A program made the translations under genes and the position numbers. 64,000 nt of DNA. Origin: Polyangiaceae bacterium (GTDB lineage: Bacteria > Myxococcota_A > Polyangia > Polyangiales > Polyangiaceae). Shown here piece after piece: positions 33,826 through 41,611 of this stretch (its first letter is position 1; every line of letters begins with the position of its first letter). The stretch lies in the NCBI GenBank assembly GCA_041389725.1, contig JAWKRG010000002.1, positions 744,001 to 808,000 on the forward strand, read 5' to 3'. The notes beneath the pieces are model-generated. The model was not told the origin of the DNA. It was given only the letters and a program-made list of their open reading frames with translations, and searched no databases.

Positions 33826-35163
33826 TCAGGCGCGTGCTGGGACCCCGGGAGCGGACTCGCGTTGCACCCGGGGCGTTTGATCCGCCAGCATCGCCCGCGT
33901 GCAGGGCCGCACGACTTCGTCGAAGGCACGGCGGCGCAGCGCACGCAGTTCGTCGGGCGTGAGCCGGCCGTGGGCGTGCCACGTCGCTGCGTCCATGCCC
34001 TTCGGCATGGCGGGCAGCGTCACCTCCGCTTCGCGTCGCTCGGCCGCGGCCAGTTCCCCTTCCACCACGCTACGCAGCTCCGGAGCCAGGCTCAGCGCCC
34101 AGGCCACGACGCGGAAGGCCAGGGCCGCATGTTCGCTCTCTTCGCGCTCGATAGCCTCCAACATGGTGCCGACGCTCGCGTCCTGGGTGACGCGCCGCGC
34201 TTCGGCGGCCTGGATTGCCGCAAGAGTCTCTCCGACGCATCCCTCTTCGAAGGTGGAGCGCACCAATGCTTCCAGCGTGATCGCGAGATCCACGCCTTCG
34301 AGCGCGAGCGGCGCTGGTCCCAGGGTCCTTCCCGCGTAGCGCGAGGCCAGCGCGAAGCAGTCCTTGGCATGGCGCACTTCGTCCAGGGACGCGGCCTGGG
34401 AGGCTTCCACCAGACTCGCCGGTGCGCCGAGGGCCATCAACTGCAAGGTCAAGCGCGCGAAGGCTGCAACGGCGGCATGCTCGAGCTGCGCGTCGCCCAG
34501 CCATACCCAGGTCAAGGCTTCGCGCGCGTCGGCGTTCAGCTTCTCGAGGCGCGGTGCCAGTGCCGACACCCAATCTTGGCGCTCGCACACTTCGCTGACG
34601 CGTAGCTCGCCGTCGACCATGAAGGGGCGTCCCCCCGGACACATCACGCCCGACTGGTAGCAGCAGTAGCCATCGACCATCAGGGGTTGGTAGTAGTAGA
34701 TGCCGAACCCGTACGGACCGCAGGGGTCGAAGGAATCCGGCGGAATGCTGTAGCCGTCGGGACAGCCCGAGGGGGTTTCGGGCGTGCCAGGAGTGACGGG
34801 GACGGCTTCTGCCTTCCAACACGTCGTCCACTCGGAACCGCAGCCATTGCAGTCGACGGGACCTTTGGTGAAAGGCCCATCACCCGCAAAGCCACCGGCG
34901 CCCGCGAAGCCACCGATCCCTATGGATCCACCCGCGCCGGCGCTACCCGCAGCGCCACCCGTTGCGCCCGTTCCGGCAACCGCGCCGACACCGCCCGTGC
35001 CTCCCGCGCCGAAGCCACCGCTACTCGTGCCACCCGTGGCCGATCCAGCGCTGCCACCCGTGCCATCACTCTGCACGGATCCTCCGCAAGCGCTGGTGAC
35101 GAGGCCAGTCGTCGCCAAGGCGGTGAGCAACTTCATGCGGAGTTTCCTGTTCGTATCGTTCAT
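33826..35163 (-). CDS. Ferritin-like-domain lipoprotein
   Basis: A 445-residue lipoprotein starting at ATG 35163 (MNDTNRKLRMKLLTALATTG, lipobox VTSAC). A Gly-rich linker leads to a Cys-containing module (CNGCGSEWTTC; GYCCYQSGVMCPGGRP) and then a four-helix ferritin-like domain from about residue 220. Candidate di-iron ligands are visible in the expected order: LGDAQLEHAAVAAF, SLDEVRHAKDC, FEEGCVGETLAA and EREESEHAALAF (EEsEH). Myxobacterial genomes encode families of such secreted proteins, whose activity is not established. The open frame continues upstream to about 36480 but is antisense to another gene there. A paralogue lacking the ferritin domain is at 45521-46060. Confidence 0.83.
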   Translation of the reverse strand: MNDTNRKLRMKLLTALATTGLVTSACGGSVQSDGTGGSAGSATGGTSSGGFGAGGTGGVGAVAGTGATGGAAGSAGAGGSIGIGGFAGAGGFAGDGPFTKGPVDCNGCGSEWTTCWKAEAVPVTPGTPETPSGCPDGYSIPPDSFDPCGPYGFGIYYYQPLMVDGYCCYQSGVMCPGGRPFMVDGELRVSEVCERQDWVSALAPRLEKLNADAREALTWVWLGDAQLEHAAVAAFARLTLQLMALGAPASLVEASQAASLDEVRHAKDCFALASRYAGRTLGPAPLALEGVDLAITLEALVRSTFEEGCVGETLAAIQAAEARRVTQDASVGTMLEAIEREESEHAALAFRVVAWALSLAPELRSVVEGELAAAERREAEVTLPAMPKGMDAATWHAHGRLTPDELRALRRRAFDEVVRPCTRAMLADQTPRVQRESAPGVPARA

Positions 35164-35322
35164 CGGGTCGATCCTCGGGTGAGTGCCAAGCTGTGCCAGC
35201 AGGGGCAAAGTCGGCGATGTAGAGCAATGTGCGTGCCAGCCGGTGCGACGCGTTCGCTTTGGCTCAGGCTGGTCTCGGCGCCTTTCAACCATGCGGCCCA
35301 CCCTTGGGGTAAGCTTTGAGCA

Positions 35323-36456
35323 ATGACGGGGCGCTTGATCTTTGCGGGTTCGCTGACGCTCATCGCAGCAACGGCATGCGGTGGTGAAGACTTCGGTGGT
35401 GCTGAGAGCGGCGGGGCCGCGGGGCAGGGCGGCGCCGCAGTGGGCGGCCAAGGTGGCACAGCCGCGAGCGCTGGCAATGGGGGCTCGAGCGCAACCGGCG
35501 GCACGGGAGCAGCGGGCGGAAGCGGCGATGGCGGCGCAGGCGCGGGCGGCGGTAGCTCGGGCACCGGCGGCGTCGTGGGTAGCGGCGGCGCATCTGGCAG
35601 CGGCGGTTGCAGCGCCCCAGAAATCGTAGTCAACAACCAGGCCGGCCTGAGCGCACTCGCCGCGGACAGCAGCCACCTCTACTGGACGGCAACCTCCTTG
35701 GGCGCCATCCGCCGCAAAGCCAAGAGTGGCGGCGTGGCCGAAACGATCCTCTCCAACCAACCGAACGCCTTTGGCCTCGCTCTCTCGGGTGGCGACCTGT
35801 TCTTCACTCGCCGCGCGAACCCCGGCAACATCCTCAAGGCAGCGAAGAATGGGATGGGAGCGGGCTTGCTCGCGTCCAATCAGGACAAGCCGACTGCGAT
35901 CGCGACGGACGGAACCCACGTCTATTGGACAAACGTCGCGGGTGCGGGAGCGGGCGGTGCGCGACGCATACCCGTCGGTGGCGGAGCAACGGAGATCGTT
36001 CACCCGGGGGGACCCACGAGCCTCGTTGCGCTGACCAGTAGCGACGTCCTGCTCGCCACCGATGCGGCCGTCCTCCGGCTGAAAAAAAGCAACCCCGCGG
36101 ACGGACCGTGGACGGCGCCCTTCACCAACGTTTGGGGTCTCGCCGGGTCGGATACCAACACGTTCGTCGCGACGCACGTGCCTACGGGCCAGGTGCTCTC
36201 CTTCGCGACCTCGTCCACTGTGCCGCAAGAGATCGACAATGGCCACTTCATGCACGGTCTGGCGTTCGACGGCGGCAATCTCTACTACCTGCGCTCCAAA
36301 GACGACCAAAGCTACGAGTTGATCCGATCCAGCGTCAGCGGTGACAAGAAGACGGTGCTCGCCTGCGCAGCCGGGCACGCCCTCGCCCTGGTCGTCGACG
36401 CCACCCACGTCTACTTCACGACGGAAGCCGGCGAGATTCGTCGTGCGCCGAAGTGA
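35323..36456 (+). CDS. Beta-propeller lipoprotein (DUF5050-like), paralogue of 28973-30244
   Basis: A 377-residue lipoprotein with lipobox AATAC and a Gly-rich linker of about 75 residues. The propeller repeats include HLYWTATSLGAIRRKAKSGG, DLFFTRRANPGN, HVYWTNVAGAGAGGARRIP, NLYYLRSKDDQ and HVYFTTEAGEIRRAPK. It matches the protein at 28973-30244 in repeat design and ends with the same RVPK/RAPK style. Ligand unknown. It diverges from the ferritin-like gene; ATG 35323 has no strong Shine-Dalgarno site. Confidence 0.82.
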   Translation: MTGRLIFAGSLTLIAATACGGEDFGGAESGGAAGQGGAAVGGQGGTAASAGNGGSSATGGTGAAGGSGDGGAGAGGGSSGTGGVVGSGGASGSGGCSAPEIVVNNQAGLSALAADSSHLYWTATSLGAIRRKAKSGGVAETILSNQPNAFGLALSGGDLFFTRRANPGNILKAAKNGMGAGLLASNQDKPTAIATDGTHVYWTNVAGAGAGGARRIPVGGGATEIVHPGGPTSLVALTSSDVLLATDAAVLRLKKSNPADGPWTAPFTNVWGLAGSDTNTFVATHVPTGQVLSFATSSTVPQEIDNGHFMHGLAFDGGNLYYLRSKDDQSYELIRSSVSGDKKTVLACAAGHALALVVDATHVYFTTEAGEIRRAPK

Positions 36457-36696
36457 CGCATTCCCAGCCACCCGCCGCACCCGGGCCCACGGCTAGGCCG
36501 CGGCGCCCAAAGCGCCTTGCTGCCACCAGGGCAACGGCTGCAAGTTCCGATGCAACTAGGCCGCTCTGACGTGCGCCCGTAGGCCCAGTTGCGGAGGCCT
36601 TGCGGCTGATCTACTCCCTGAGCGGCGTCGGGCTCCGGCGCCTCCCCTCCCGGGGCGCGTGGTTCCAATTACTCACCGGAACCGAGCGAAGGAAAA

Positions 36697-36777
36697 ATGG
36701 TGAGCGGCCGCGCGACCCATCGCGGGACCGCCGTCGGAAGAAAGACACGGCCGCGCGACGATCGCGAGACCGGCTGA
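36697..36777 (+). CDS. Possible 26-residue leader peptide upstream of mdh
   Basis: A short frame begins at ATG 36697 after a good GAAGGA ribosome-binding site and stops at 36777, 16 bp before the mdh ATG. The peptide is Arg-rich (MVSGRATHRGTAVGRK, then TRPRDDRETG). It covers two copies of a 25-bp direct repeat, so its coding pattern may be an accident of that repeat. Coupled translation or attenuation of mdh is a hypothesis. Confidence 0.3.
   Translation: MVSGRATHRGTAVGRKTRPRDDRETG
36705..36772. repeat. Direct repeat in the mdh leader
   Basis: CGGCCGCGCGAC at 36705 and 36748 begins two 25-26-bp copies that both continue as ATCGCGrGACCG. The second contains a small CGCGA/TCGCG stem. They lie between 22 and 89 bp upstream of the mdh start. 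Function unknown; possible RNA structure near the ribosome-binding site. Confidence 0.55.
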
Positions 36778-36793
36778 AAGAAAGGTGACCCCC

Positions 36794-37732
36794 ATGGCAC
36801 GCAAGAAGATTTCTCTGATTGGCGCAGGCAACATCGGTGGCGAGCTCGCGAACCTCTGCGTCACGAAGCAGCTCGGCGACGTCGTGCTCTTCGACATCGC
36901 ACCCAAAGAGAACTTCGCGAAGGGCAAGGCCCTCGACCTCGAGCAGTCCAGCTCCCTCTCCGGCGCCGACGCCAAGGTCATCGGCACCAGCAACTGGGCC
37001 GACTGCGCCAACTCCGACGTGCTGATCATCACCGCCGGCATTCCGCGTAAGCCCGGCCAGAGCCGCGACGACCTGGTGGGCACCAACCTGCCGATCATCC
37101 GCGACGTGGCCGACAACATGAAGAAGCATTGCCCCAACGCCTTCGCCATCGTGATCAGCAATCCCCTCGACGCAATGGTCTACGAGCTGATGCGCCGCAC
37201 CGGCAAGCCCAAGGGCCAGGTCGTGGGCATGGCGGGCGTCCTCGACAGCGCGCGCTTCAGCCTGTTCCTGGCGCGTGAAACCGGCGCCAGCGTGAAGGAC
37301 ATCCGCGCCATGGTGCTCGGCGGCCACGGCGACGACATGGTGCCCGTGATGAGCGCCTGCACCATCAACGGCGTGCCCCTGGCGCAGATGGTCGCCAAGG
37401 ACAAGCTCGACGCCATCATCGCTCGCACCCGCAAGGGCGGCGGCGAGATCGTCGGCCTGATGGGCACCAGCGCCTACTACGCGCCCGCCGCAGCCGCGAT
37501 CGCCATGGCCGAAGCCTACCTCTACGACCAAAAGCGCCTCCTCCCCGCCGCCGCCTACCTCGAAGGCGAATACGGCTACAAAGACTTCTTCATGGGCGTG
37601 CCCTGCGTCATCGGCGCCGGGGGCGTCGAGAAGATCATCGAGGTCGAGCTCTCCAACGACGAAAAGTCCATGCTCAAGAAGAGCGCCGAGAGCGTGATGA
37701 GCGTGGTCGAGGTGGTGAAGAAGTCGAGCTGA
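36794..37732 (+). CDS. mdh: Malate dehydrogenase
   Basis: A 312-residue NAD-dependent malate dehydrogenase of the lactate-dehydrogenase-like class, acting in the TCA cycle. The Rossmann nucleotide motif is ISLIGAGNIGGELA; Asp of VVLFDIAPKE after beta-2 indicates NAD preference. Substrate-binding Arg residues appear in ITAGIPRKPGQSRDDL and in AGVLDSARFSLFLA, and the catalytic His in VLGGHGDDMVPV. The 'GIPRKPGQSR' sequence is the malate-type loop. I chose ATG 36794 with AAAGGTG upstream; an in-frame GTG at 36785 is less likely. The leader holds direct repeats and a short ORF. A hairpin terminator follows at 37873. Confidence 0.95.
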   Translation: MARKKISLIGAGNIGGELANLCVTKQLGDVVLFDIAPKENFAKGKALDLEQSSSLSGADAKVIGTSNWADCANSDVLIITAGIPRKPGQSRDDLVGTNLPIIRDVADNMKKHCPNAFAIVISNPLDAMVYELMRRTGKPKGQVVGMAGVLDSARFSLFLARETGASVKDIRAMVLGGHGDDMVPVMSACTINGVPLAQMVAKDKLDAIIARTRKGGGEIVGLMGTSAYYAPAAAAIAMAEAYLYDQKRLLPAAAYLEGEYGYKDFFMGVPCVIGAGGVEKIIEVELSNDEKSMLKKSAESVMSVVEVVKKSS

Positions 37733-37751
37733 GCTTCACGCCAACGGAGTC

Positions 37752-37846
37752 ACCTTCGCCGGTGCGCTGGCGAAGGTCGCTTCCGCGAGCGATGCGCACC
37801 TTCGCCAGCGAAGGTCGCAAGCGACTCAGCCTTCGCCAGCGAAGGC
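37752..37846. repeat. Three REP-like palindromes
   Basis: ACCTTCGCC/GGCGAAGGT (37752-37777, 8-nt loop), ACCTTCGC/GCGAAGGT (37798-37815) and GCCTTCGC/GCGAAGGC (37829-37846) are perfect inverted repeats. They lie in tandem just after mdh. Related GCGAAGG units recur at 62022-62101. Confidence 0.65.
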
Positions 37847-37872
37847 GACTCGCAAACCAATGAAGCACCGAG

Positions 37873-37903
37873 AGCGGCCGTCCCCATCCCGGGAGCGGCC
37901 GCT
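37873..37903 (+). terminator. Hairpin terminator, mdh side
   Basis: AGCGGCCG pairs with CGGCCGCT, with an inner TCCC/GGGA extension separated by one bulged G; TTTCGTATTTG follows. The same loop design occurs at 58958-58988. Confidence 0.5.
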
Positions 37904-37915
37904 TTCGTATTTGCT

Positions 37916-37952
37916 TTGGGGTCTAGGGCGCCGCGACGCGAGGCGGCTACTC
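37916..37952. repeat. GGGTCTAGGGCG module, copy 1
   Basis: Begins GGGGTCTAGGGCGCCGC and ends GGCTACTCA. Copies 2 and 3 are at 44801-44834 and 59081-59117. In copies 1 and 2 an ATACTT-type hairpin module follows within 55-80 bp (copy 2 to 44889; copy 1 to 38031). Confidence 0.6.
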
Positions 37953-38030
37953 ATGCGATGCGCGGCGAGGGTGCGTTCGGCGGCCGGGTCGCGCCGCGGG
38001 TGCACCCGACGGCAGCGGCCCGGTACGAGC

Positions 38031-38135
38031 TGCCATTGGTACGCGCGTGGGGGTCACGAGTCACGATCGGTACTTGGTATGCAAAGTATCGTGCCGCGAT
38101 GGCTCCCCCCGTCGTCAGCAGCGCAAGCCGGCGCG
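38031..38135. repeat. ATACTT hairpin module, copy 1
   Basis: About 105 bp, nearly identical to 40087-40194. It starts TGCCATTGGT and contains the stem CGGTACTT (38068-38075) with AAGTATCG (38084-38091), one G-T pair, loop GGTATGCA. Confidence 0.7.
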
Positions 38136-38180
38136 GCTGCTGCGAGCGCCGGAACCTATCTCGACAAAATGCTCAGATTC

Positions 38181-38251
38181 GTGAGCGTTCTTTGGACATG
38201 CTCGACCATGTCGCGAAACTGATCACGCTGGTGAGCATTTCTTCGACATGG
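38181..38251. repeat. 71-bp module with GACAT/CTCGA/CATGTC core, copy 1
   Basis: Aligns without gaps with 62330-62400. Shared blocks are GACAT-CTCGA-CATGTC, CGAA, TCAC and TGA-CATT-CTT. The outer parts are also direct repeats of each other (TGAGCGTTCTTTGGACATG and TGAGCATTTCTTCGACATG). Confidence 0.6.
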
Positions 38252-38351
38252 CTTCGCGTCGACGTCGACGACTTGTCACCCAGCGCACGTCGCGCTTCAC
38301 CCGCCCAGAGCCGCACACACCGCATCGACCGCTTCCGCCGCGCGGTGAGGT

Positions 38352-39716
38352 TCAATCGTCGCGATGAACCAGGTCGATGGTTTCGCCGGATTGGGCGCAA
38401 CTGGCGACCACGGTGGCCAGCTGTTGTTGGCCGCGGATGGCTTGCCAGACTTGCGGCGCGCAGCCTCGGGCGGCCAGGCCCAACGTGAGTGGCGTGTGGG
38501 CTGTGTTGGGGACGGTGATGAAGTCGCGCACGGAGCCGTGGTGGTTGTCGAAATGGTACTGGGCTTGAGCGGTGGTGGTCGTGGGGTCGAAGGGGCCATG
38601 GAAGTAGACGGCAGGGATCGTCGATAGGTAATCGACTGAGTCGTAGTCCTTGCGAGGCATGCCGCTGCAGAGGTCGGCCCCTACGGCGTTGAGTTCAGCC
38701 CCGGAGAGCTCGCGCCCGGGAAGCCAGTGACCCCAGAGCTCGCGGCACGCGATGGTGCTGAAGAGCCCTCCGGAGGGTTGGCTGGGGATCCCCGCTGGCA
38801 CGCTCGACATGAAGTTTTGGACATAGGCATTCGCGGCCGCGTCGTTGGCGGTGAGGCCGTTCAGCCAATAGCTGAGGAGGTGCCCGTAGCCGGGGTAGTC
38901 GCCGAGGATCAGCTGCTGCGACACAAAGGCGCCCCACTGGTAGCGCGTGTAGCCGTTCGGGTCACCGAAGGGCTCGGCCGTGAGCGATTGGCGCCACGAG
39001 CTGGGTATCAAGAGCTGCACTCGAGCCCACTCGCTCTTGAAGGCGGCGAAGTACTCGTCGAAGGAAGCGAAGGCACGGCCCAGCGCGCCCTCGAGGACGA
39101 TGCTCTTTGGGAGCGGGACGGCGCTCTGTGCGAGATCGTGGGCGGCGACCGTGACCACGGCAGTCCCGAACGAAGCGCCATAGAGATAGTACTCGTCGGG
39201 AGACTCCCGCTCGATGACGGCGCGCACATCGCTGGCGACGCGCTGGATGGTGTACGCATCCTCGTCGGGGAGCGTTCCGAGATCGGGAAAGACGTTGCAG
39301 CCCGAGCCGCGCGCGTCGACGTAGACGATGTTGAATTGGGCGGTAGGGACGGCGCCCAACGCGAAGTTGCTCGAGGCATCTTCTGCGATCAGGGATTGTC
39401 CGGGACCGCCCGGGACGACGAACACCCAGGGTGCCGTGGGGCTGGCTTCGAACACGCGGTAGCGAAAGCGAATGCGGGGACCGTTCGGGTCGGCGGTTGC
39501 CGGCGCGTCGACGCTTCGCACTCCGGGATAGTCACAGGCAACGTTGCTCTCCCAAGCGGTCGCGGCGTCGCTCGGTGCGTCGAGCGCGCCATCGGGTCCA
39601 GCGTCACTCGAGACCACTGCGTCGAGACCTGCGTCCGCTGGCGAGGCGCTGGGCTGCTCGGATCCACTGCAGGCGGACAGCGCCAGGACGAACAGGAGGT
39701 GGATCGGGCGCGCCAT
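38352..39716 (-). CDS. Alpha/beta hydrolase lipoprotein (S33 peptidase-like)
   Basis: A 454-residue lipoprotein starting at ATG 39716 (MARPIHLLFVLALSAC, lipobox LSAC); the longer in-frame upstream extension has no signal and is not needed. After an Asp/Ala-rich linker comes an alpha/beta hydrolase fold: oxyanion region VVPGGPGQS, YVDARGSGCN, nucleophile elbow YLYGASFGTAV (Ser), then late Asp in HGPFDPTTT and His in VPNTAHTPL. The GGPGxS and DxRGxG elements are those of proline iminopeptidase and tripeptidyl aminopeptidase relatives. It probably trims peptides outside the cell, but esterase action is possible. Confidence 0.86.
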   Translation of the reverse strand: MARPIHLLFVLALSACSGSEQPSASPADAGLDAVVSSDAGPDGALDAPSDAATAWESNVACDYPGVRSVDAPATADPNGPRIRFRYRVFEASPTAPWVFVVPGGPGQSLIAEDASSNFALGAVPTAQFNIVYVDARGSGCNVFPDLGTLPDEDAYTIQRVASDVRAVIERESPDEYYLYGASFGTAVVTVAAHDLAQSAVPLPKSIVLEGALGRAFASFDEYFAAFKSEWARVQLLIPSSWRQSLTAEPFGDPNGYTRYQWGAFVSQQLILGDYPGYGHLLSYWLNGLTANDAAANAYVQNFMSSVPAGIPSQPSGGLFSTIACRELWGHWLPGRELSGAELNAVGADLCSGMPRKDYDSVDYLSTIPAVYFHGPFDPTTTTAQAQYHFDNHHGSVRDFITVPNTAHTPLTLGLAARGCAPQVWQAIRGQQQLATVVASCAQSGETIDLVHRDD

Positions 39717-40086
39717 GACATCGGGCCGCCGGAATGAGTTGGCCTTCGCCCTGGACGAAGCGGAGATGCCGCCGTAGCTGCGGGCGACGGAGAGTGCGAC
39801 GTTCACGCCGAAGCGGGTGACGGCGCGCGTGACCTCGAGCTGATCGCCGTCGAGGCTGCCGGCGCAGCCGCTGTCTTGCGAGCGCATAGGACAATCGAAC
39901 TACGAACAGGCAGTTCGCGCAACCGTTGGCGTGGGCGGCGTGAAAGGATGAAGCTCCGACATGAGTGCGCGGGAGTGGGGACCACAAGCGCGGGGCAATC
40001 AACGGGGTGGGATCACTGGGAAATCAGTCAGCGGGCGCAACGCTGACCGCGTGCACGTAGGGGCTGTGGCCGAGCCAGACCAACGG

Positions 40087-40194
40087 TGCCATTGGTGCGC
40101 GCTTGGGGGGTCACGAGTCGCGATCGATACTTGGTATGCAAAGTATCGCCGCGCGATGGCTCCCGCCTGTCGTCAGCAGCGCAAGCCGGCGCGC
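40087..40194. repeat. ATACTT hairpin module, copy 2
   Basis: Begins TGCCATTGGTGCGCGC; the perfect 8-bp stem is CGATACTT (40125-40132) with AAGTATCG (40141-40148). It differs from copy 1 at roughly a tenth of positions. Confidence 0.7.
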
Positions 40195-40204
40195 ACCAGG
40201 TCGA

Positions 40205-40321
40205 ACGCTGCGGCGCGCTCATCACCAGCGCAGCCGGCACCCGCACGACGCGCCAACCGTCGCGCGCCAGCGCGCGGTCGCGCCGCACGTCAGCGCCAAC
40301 TCGCTCCACGTAGTGCGCGGC
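40205..40321 (-). pseudogene. Fragment of a DUF559-like protein
   Basis: In one minus-strand frame the peptide reads HYVERVGADVRRDRALARD, then GWRVVRVPAALVMSAPQR. The pattern H-x-RxxxDxRRDxxLxxxGWxVxRVxAxxV is the conserved core of DUF559 (Vsr/restriction-endonuclease-fold) proteins. Residues before and after do not continue the family, and the whole open part is about 40 codons, so this is a relic. It abuts hairpin-module copy 2, which may have been its 3' flank. Confidence 0.5.
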
Positions 40322-40417
40322 CGATGCCGAAACCGACCGCGGCTCGAACAACACTCCGTGCCACGACCTAGGTCTGGCGCTCGACGAATCGCGGTAGAGC
40401 CCGTATCTTCCGCGACC

Positions 40418-41275
40418 GTGCGGTCGCTTTTCGTCCCTCTACTGGCTGCGCTGCTTTGGAGCGGCGTTGCGGAGGCGAGCGAGCCCCTTACCTGGCGCGA
40501 CGAGTGGCCGCGCTTCCGCACTTCCGAGGGCGTCGCGGCCGGGCTCTTCACCGGCGCGTTCGTGGCCAACACCTTGTGGCTCGAACAGAACGAGCATGGC
40601 CCGAGCGGCGGCGTCTTGTTCGACGACGCCGTGGTGGACGCGCTGACCCTCGACGACCGCCGCAGCCGGGAGAACGTGGTGCTGGCCGGGGATCTGACGT
40701 TCTACTCGATGTTCGCCTATCCACTGGTGGACGCTGGGCTCGCCTGGGGAGTACGCGGCAGCGGCGAAGTCGCCGCGCAAATGCTGCTCATCGACTGGCA
40801 GTCCTTCGCCTTGAGCGGAGCCATCGCCACGGCAAGCCAAAAGGGCGTCGGCCGACGCCGGCCCTACGTCGACGATTGCGCGACGGATCCCGACTACGAC
40901 CCGGCTTGCGGGAACGCAACGGACAGCAATCAGAGCTTCGTCAGCGGACACACCCTTGCGGCGTTCACCGGAGCCGGCCTGACCTGCGTGCACCATCAGC
41001 ACCTCGACCTCTACGGGGCCGTGGGGGATCCGCTTGCCTGCGCGGCGGCGCTCACGGCCGCAACCTGGGTCGGAACATCGCGCATCACCACCAAAAACCA
41101 CTACGCCTCGGACGTGTTGTCGGGTGCACTCCTGGGCCTGGGCTCGGGCTACCTCCTACCCAGTGTGCTGCACTACGGCTTCGGTAGCGAAGCCCCGACG
41201 GACATGGCCTCGGTATTGATCATGCCGTTCAGCGACGGCACGCACGTGGGCCTGGGAGTGGCGGGAGTGATCTGA
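40418..41275 (+). CDS. PAP2-family phosphatase, secreted or membrane-associated
   Basis: A 285-residue protein starting at GTG 40418 (MRSLFVPLLAALLWSGVAEA as signal peptide). The three PAP2 phosphatase motifs are present: KGVGRRRPY (C1), FVSGHT (C2, with VSGH for the usual PSGH) and SRITTKNHYASDVLSG (C3, catalytic His plus Asp). Hydrophobic helices surround them (FALSGAIATAS; ALTAATWVG; GALLGLGSGYLL). Such enzymes dephosphorylate lipid phosphates such as undecaprenyl or phosphatidate derivatives. The substrate is unknown. The upstream in-frame extension contains the repeat module and should not be translated. Confidence 0.87.
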   Translation: MRSLFVPLLAALLWSGVAEASEPLTWRDEWPRFRTSEGVAAGLFTGAFVANTLWLEQNEHGPSGGVLFDDAVVDALTLDDRRSRENVVLAGDLTFYSMFAYPLVDAGLAWGVRGSGEVAAQMLLIDWQSFALSGAIATASQKGVGRRRPYVDDCATDPDYDPACGNATDSNQSFVSGHTLAAFTGAGLTCVHHQHLDLYGAVGDPLACAAALTAATWVGTSRITTKNHYASDVLSGALLGLGSGYLLPSVLHYGFGSEAPTDMASVLIMPFSDGTHVGLGVAGVI

Positions 41276-41292
41276 GAGTCGATTCAGATCAC
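41267..41292 (+). terminator. Hairpin at the PAP2 stop codon
   Basis: GTGATCTGA (41267-41275, containing the TGA stop) pairs perfectly with TCAGATCAC (41284-41292) over an 8-nt loop; GATCCGTTTCTATT follows. Likely terminator, possibly working also as an RNA 3' stabiliser. Confidence 0.6.
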
Positions 41293-41341
41293 GATCCGTT
41301 TCTATTGCCCCGATGCCGGGTGCGCGCTCGCGGAGGAACGC

Positions 41342-41542
41342 GTGATCGTGCTGCCGAGGACCTGGTACTGCTTCGGTTGGATTCACGGGCCCGATCACGG
41401 ATCAGCCTGCTTCCGCTCTGCCGCGGCTTGCGCCACTGGTCAGAAACGCATTGGGCGCGAGACCACTCCCTGTGACCGACACGGCGGCGCGGCCTACTGT
41501 TCCCCGAAGGTCAAGCGCTGCTACCCGAGCCCTTGGGCCTGA
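41342..41542 (+). CDS. Possible short Cys-rich ORF or gene remnant
   Basis: 66 residues from GTG 41342, in the same frame as the PAP2 gene and after its stop. The peptide has evenly spaced Cys (WYCFGWIHG, SACFRSAAACATG, TTPCDRHGG, AAYCSPKVK), a pattern that looks protein-like rather than random, and open sequence continues upstream to the PAP2 stop. There is no Shine-Dalgarno site and no signal peptide, so it may be the 3' remnant of a secreted protein gene. The remaining parts of the 336-bp gap (41293-41341 and 41543-41611) contain nothing I can name. Confidence 0.25.
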   Translation: MIVLPRTWYCFGWIHGPDHGSACFRSAAACATGQKRIGRETTPCDRHGGAAYCSPKVKRCYPSPWA

Positions 41543-41611
41543 GCCGCGAAGCCGGCGGCAGCATCCAAGATGGTGGCTGCGTTCGCACGGATCGCTAGTC
41601 TGAGCCGCACC

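Larger units (their letters stand above)
37733..38351. other. Repeat-rich intergenic region after mdh
   Basis: This 619-bp gap has no credible gene. It holds three palindromes of the CCTTCGC/GCGAAGG type (37752-37846), a terminator hairpin (37873-37903), the GGGTCTAGGGCG module (37916-37952), a 105-bp module with an ATACTT-type hairpin (38031-38135) and a 71-bp module (38181-38251). Each has a relative elsewhere in the window. Confidence 0.7.
39717..40417. other. Intergenic region with repeat copy and gene relic
   Basis: 701 bp between the divergent hydrolase and PAP2 genes. It contains hairpin-module copy 2 (40087-40194) and, next to it, a minus-strand fragment like DUF559 proteins (40205-40321). 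The rest (39717-40086 and 40322-40417) shows nothing I can name. Confidence 0.6.

Noticed and set aside
35164..36480. N-terminal continuation of the ferritin-like frame to about 884 codons
   Set aside because: It is antisense to a well-supported propeller lipoprotein gene, and a clean signal peptide with lipobox starts at 35163.
38727..39737. 336-codon plus-strand frame opposite the alpha/beta hydrolase
   Set aside because: The minus strand has the complete hydrolase motif set; the plus frame is a shadow.
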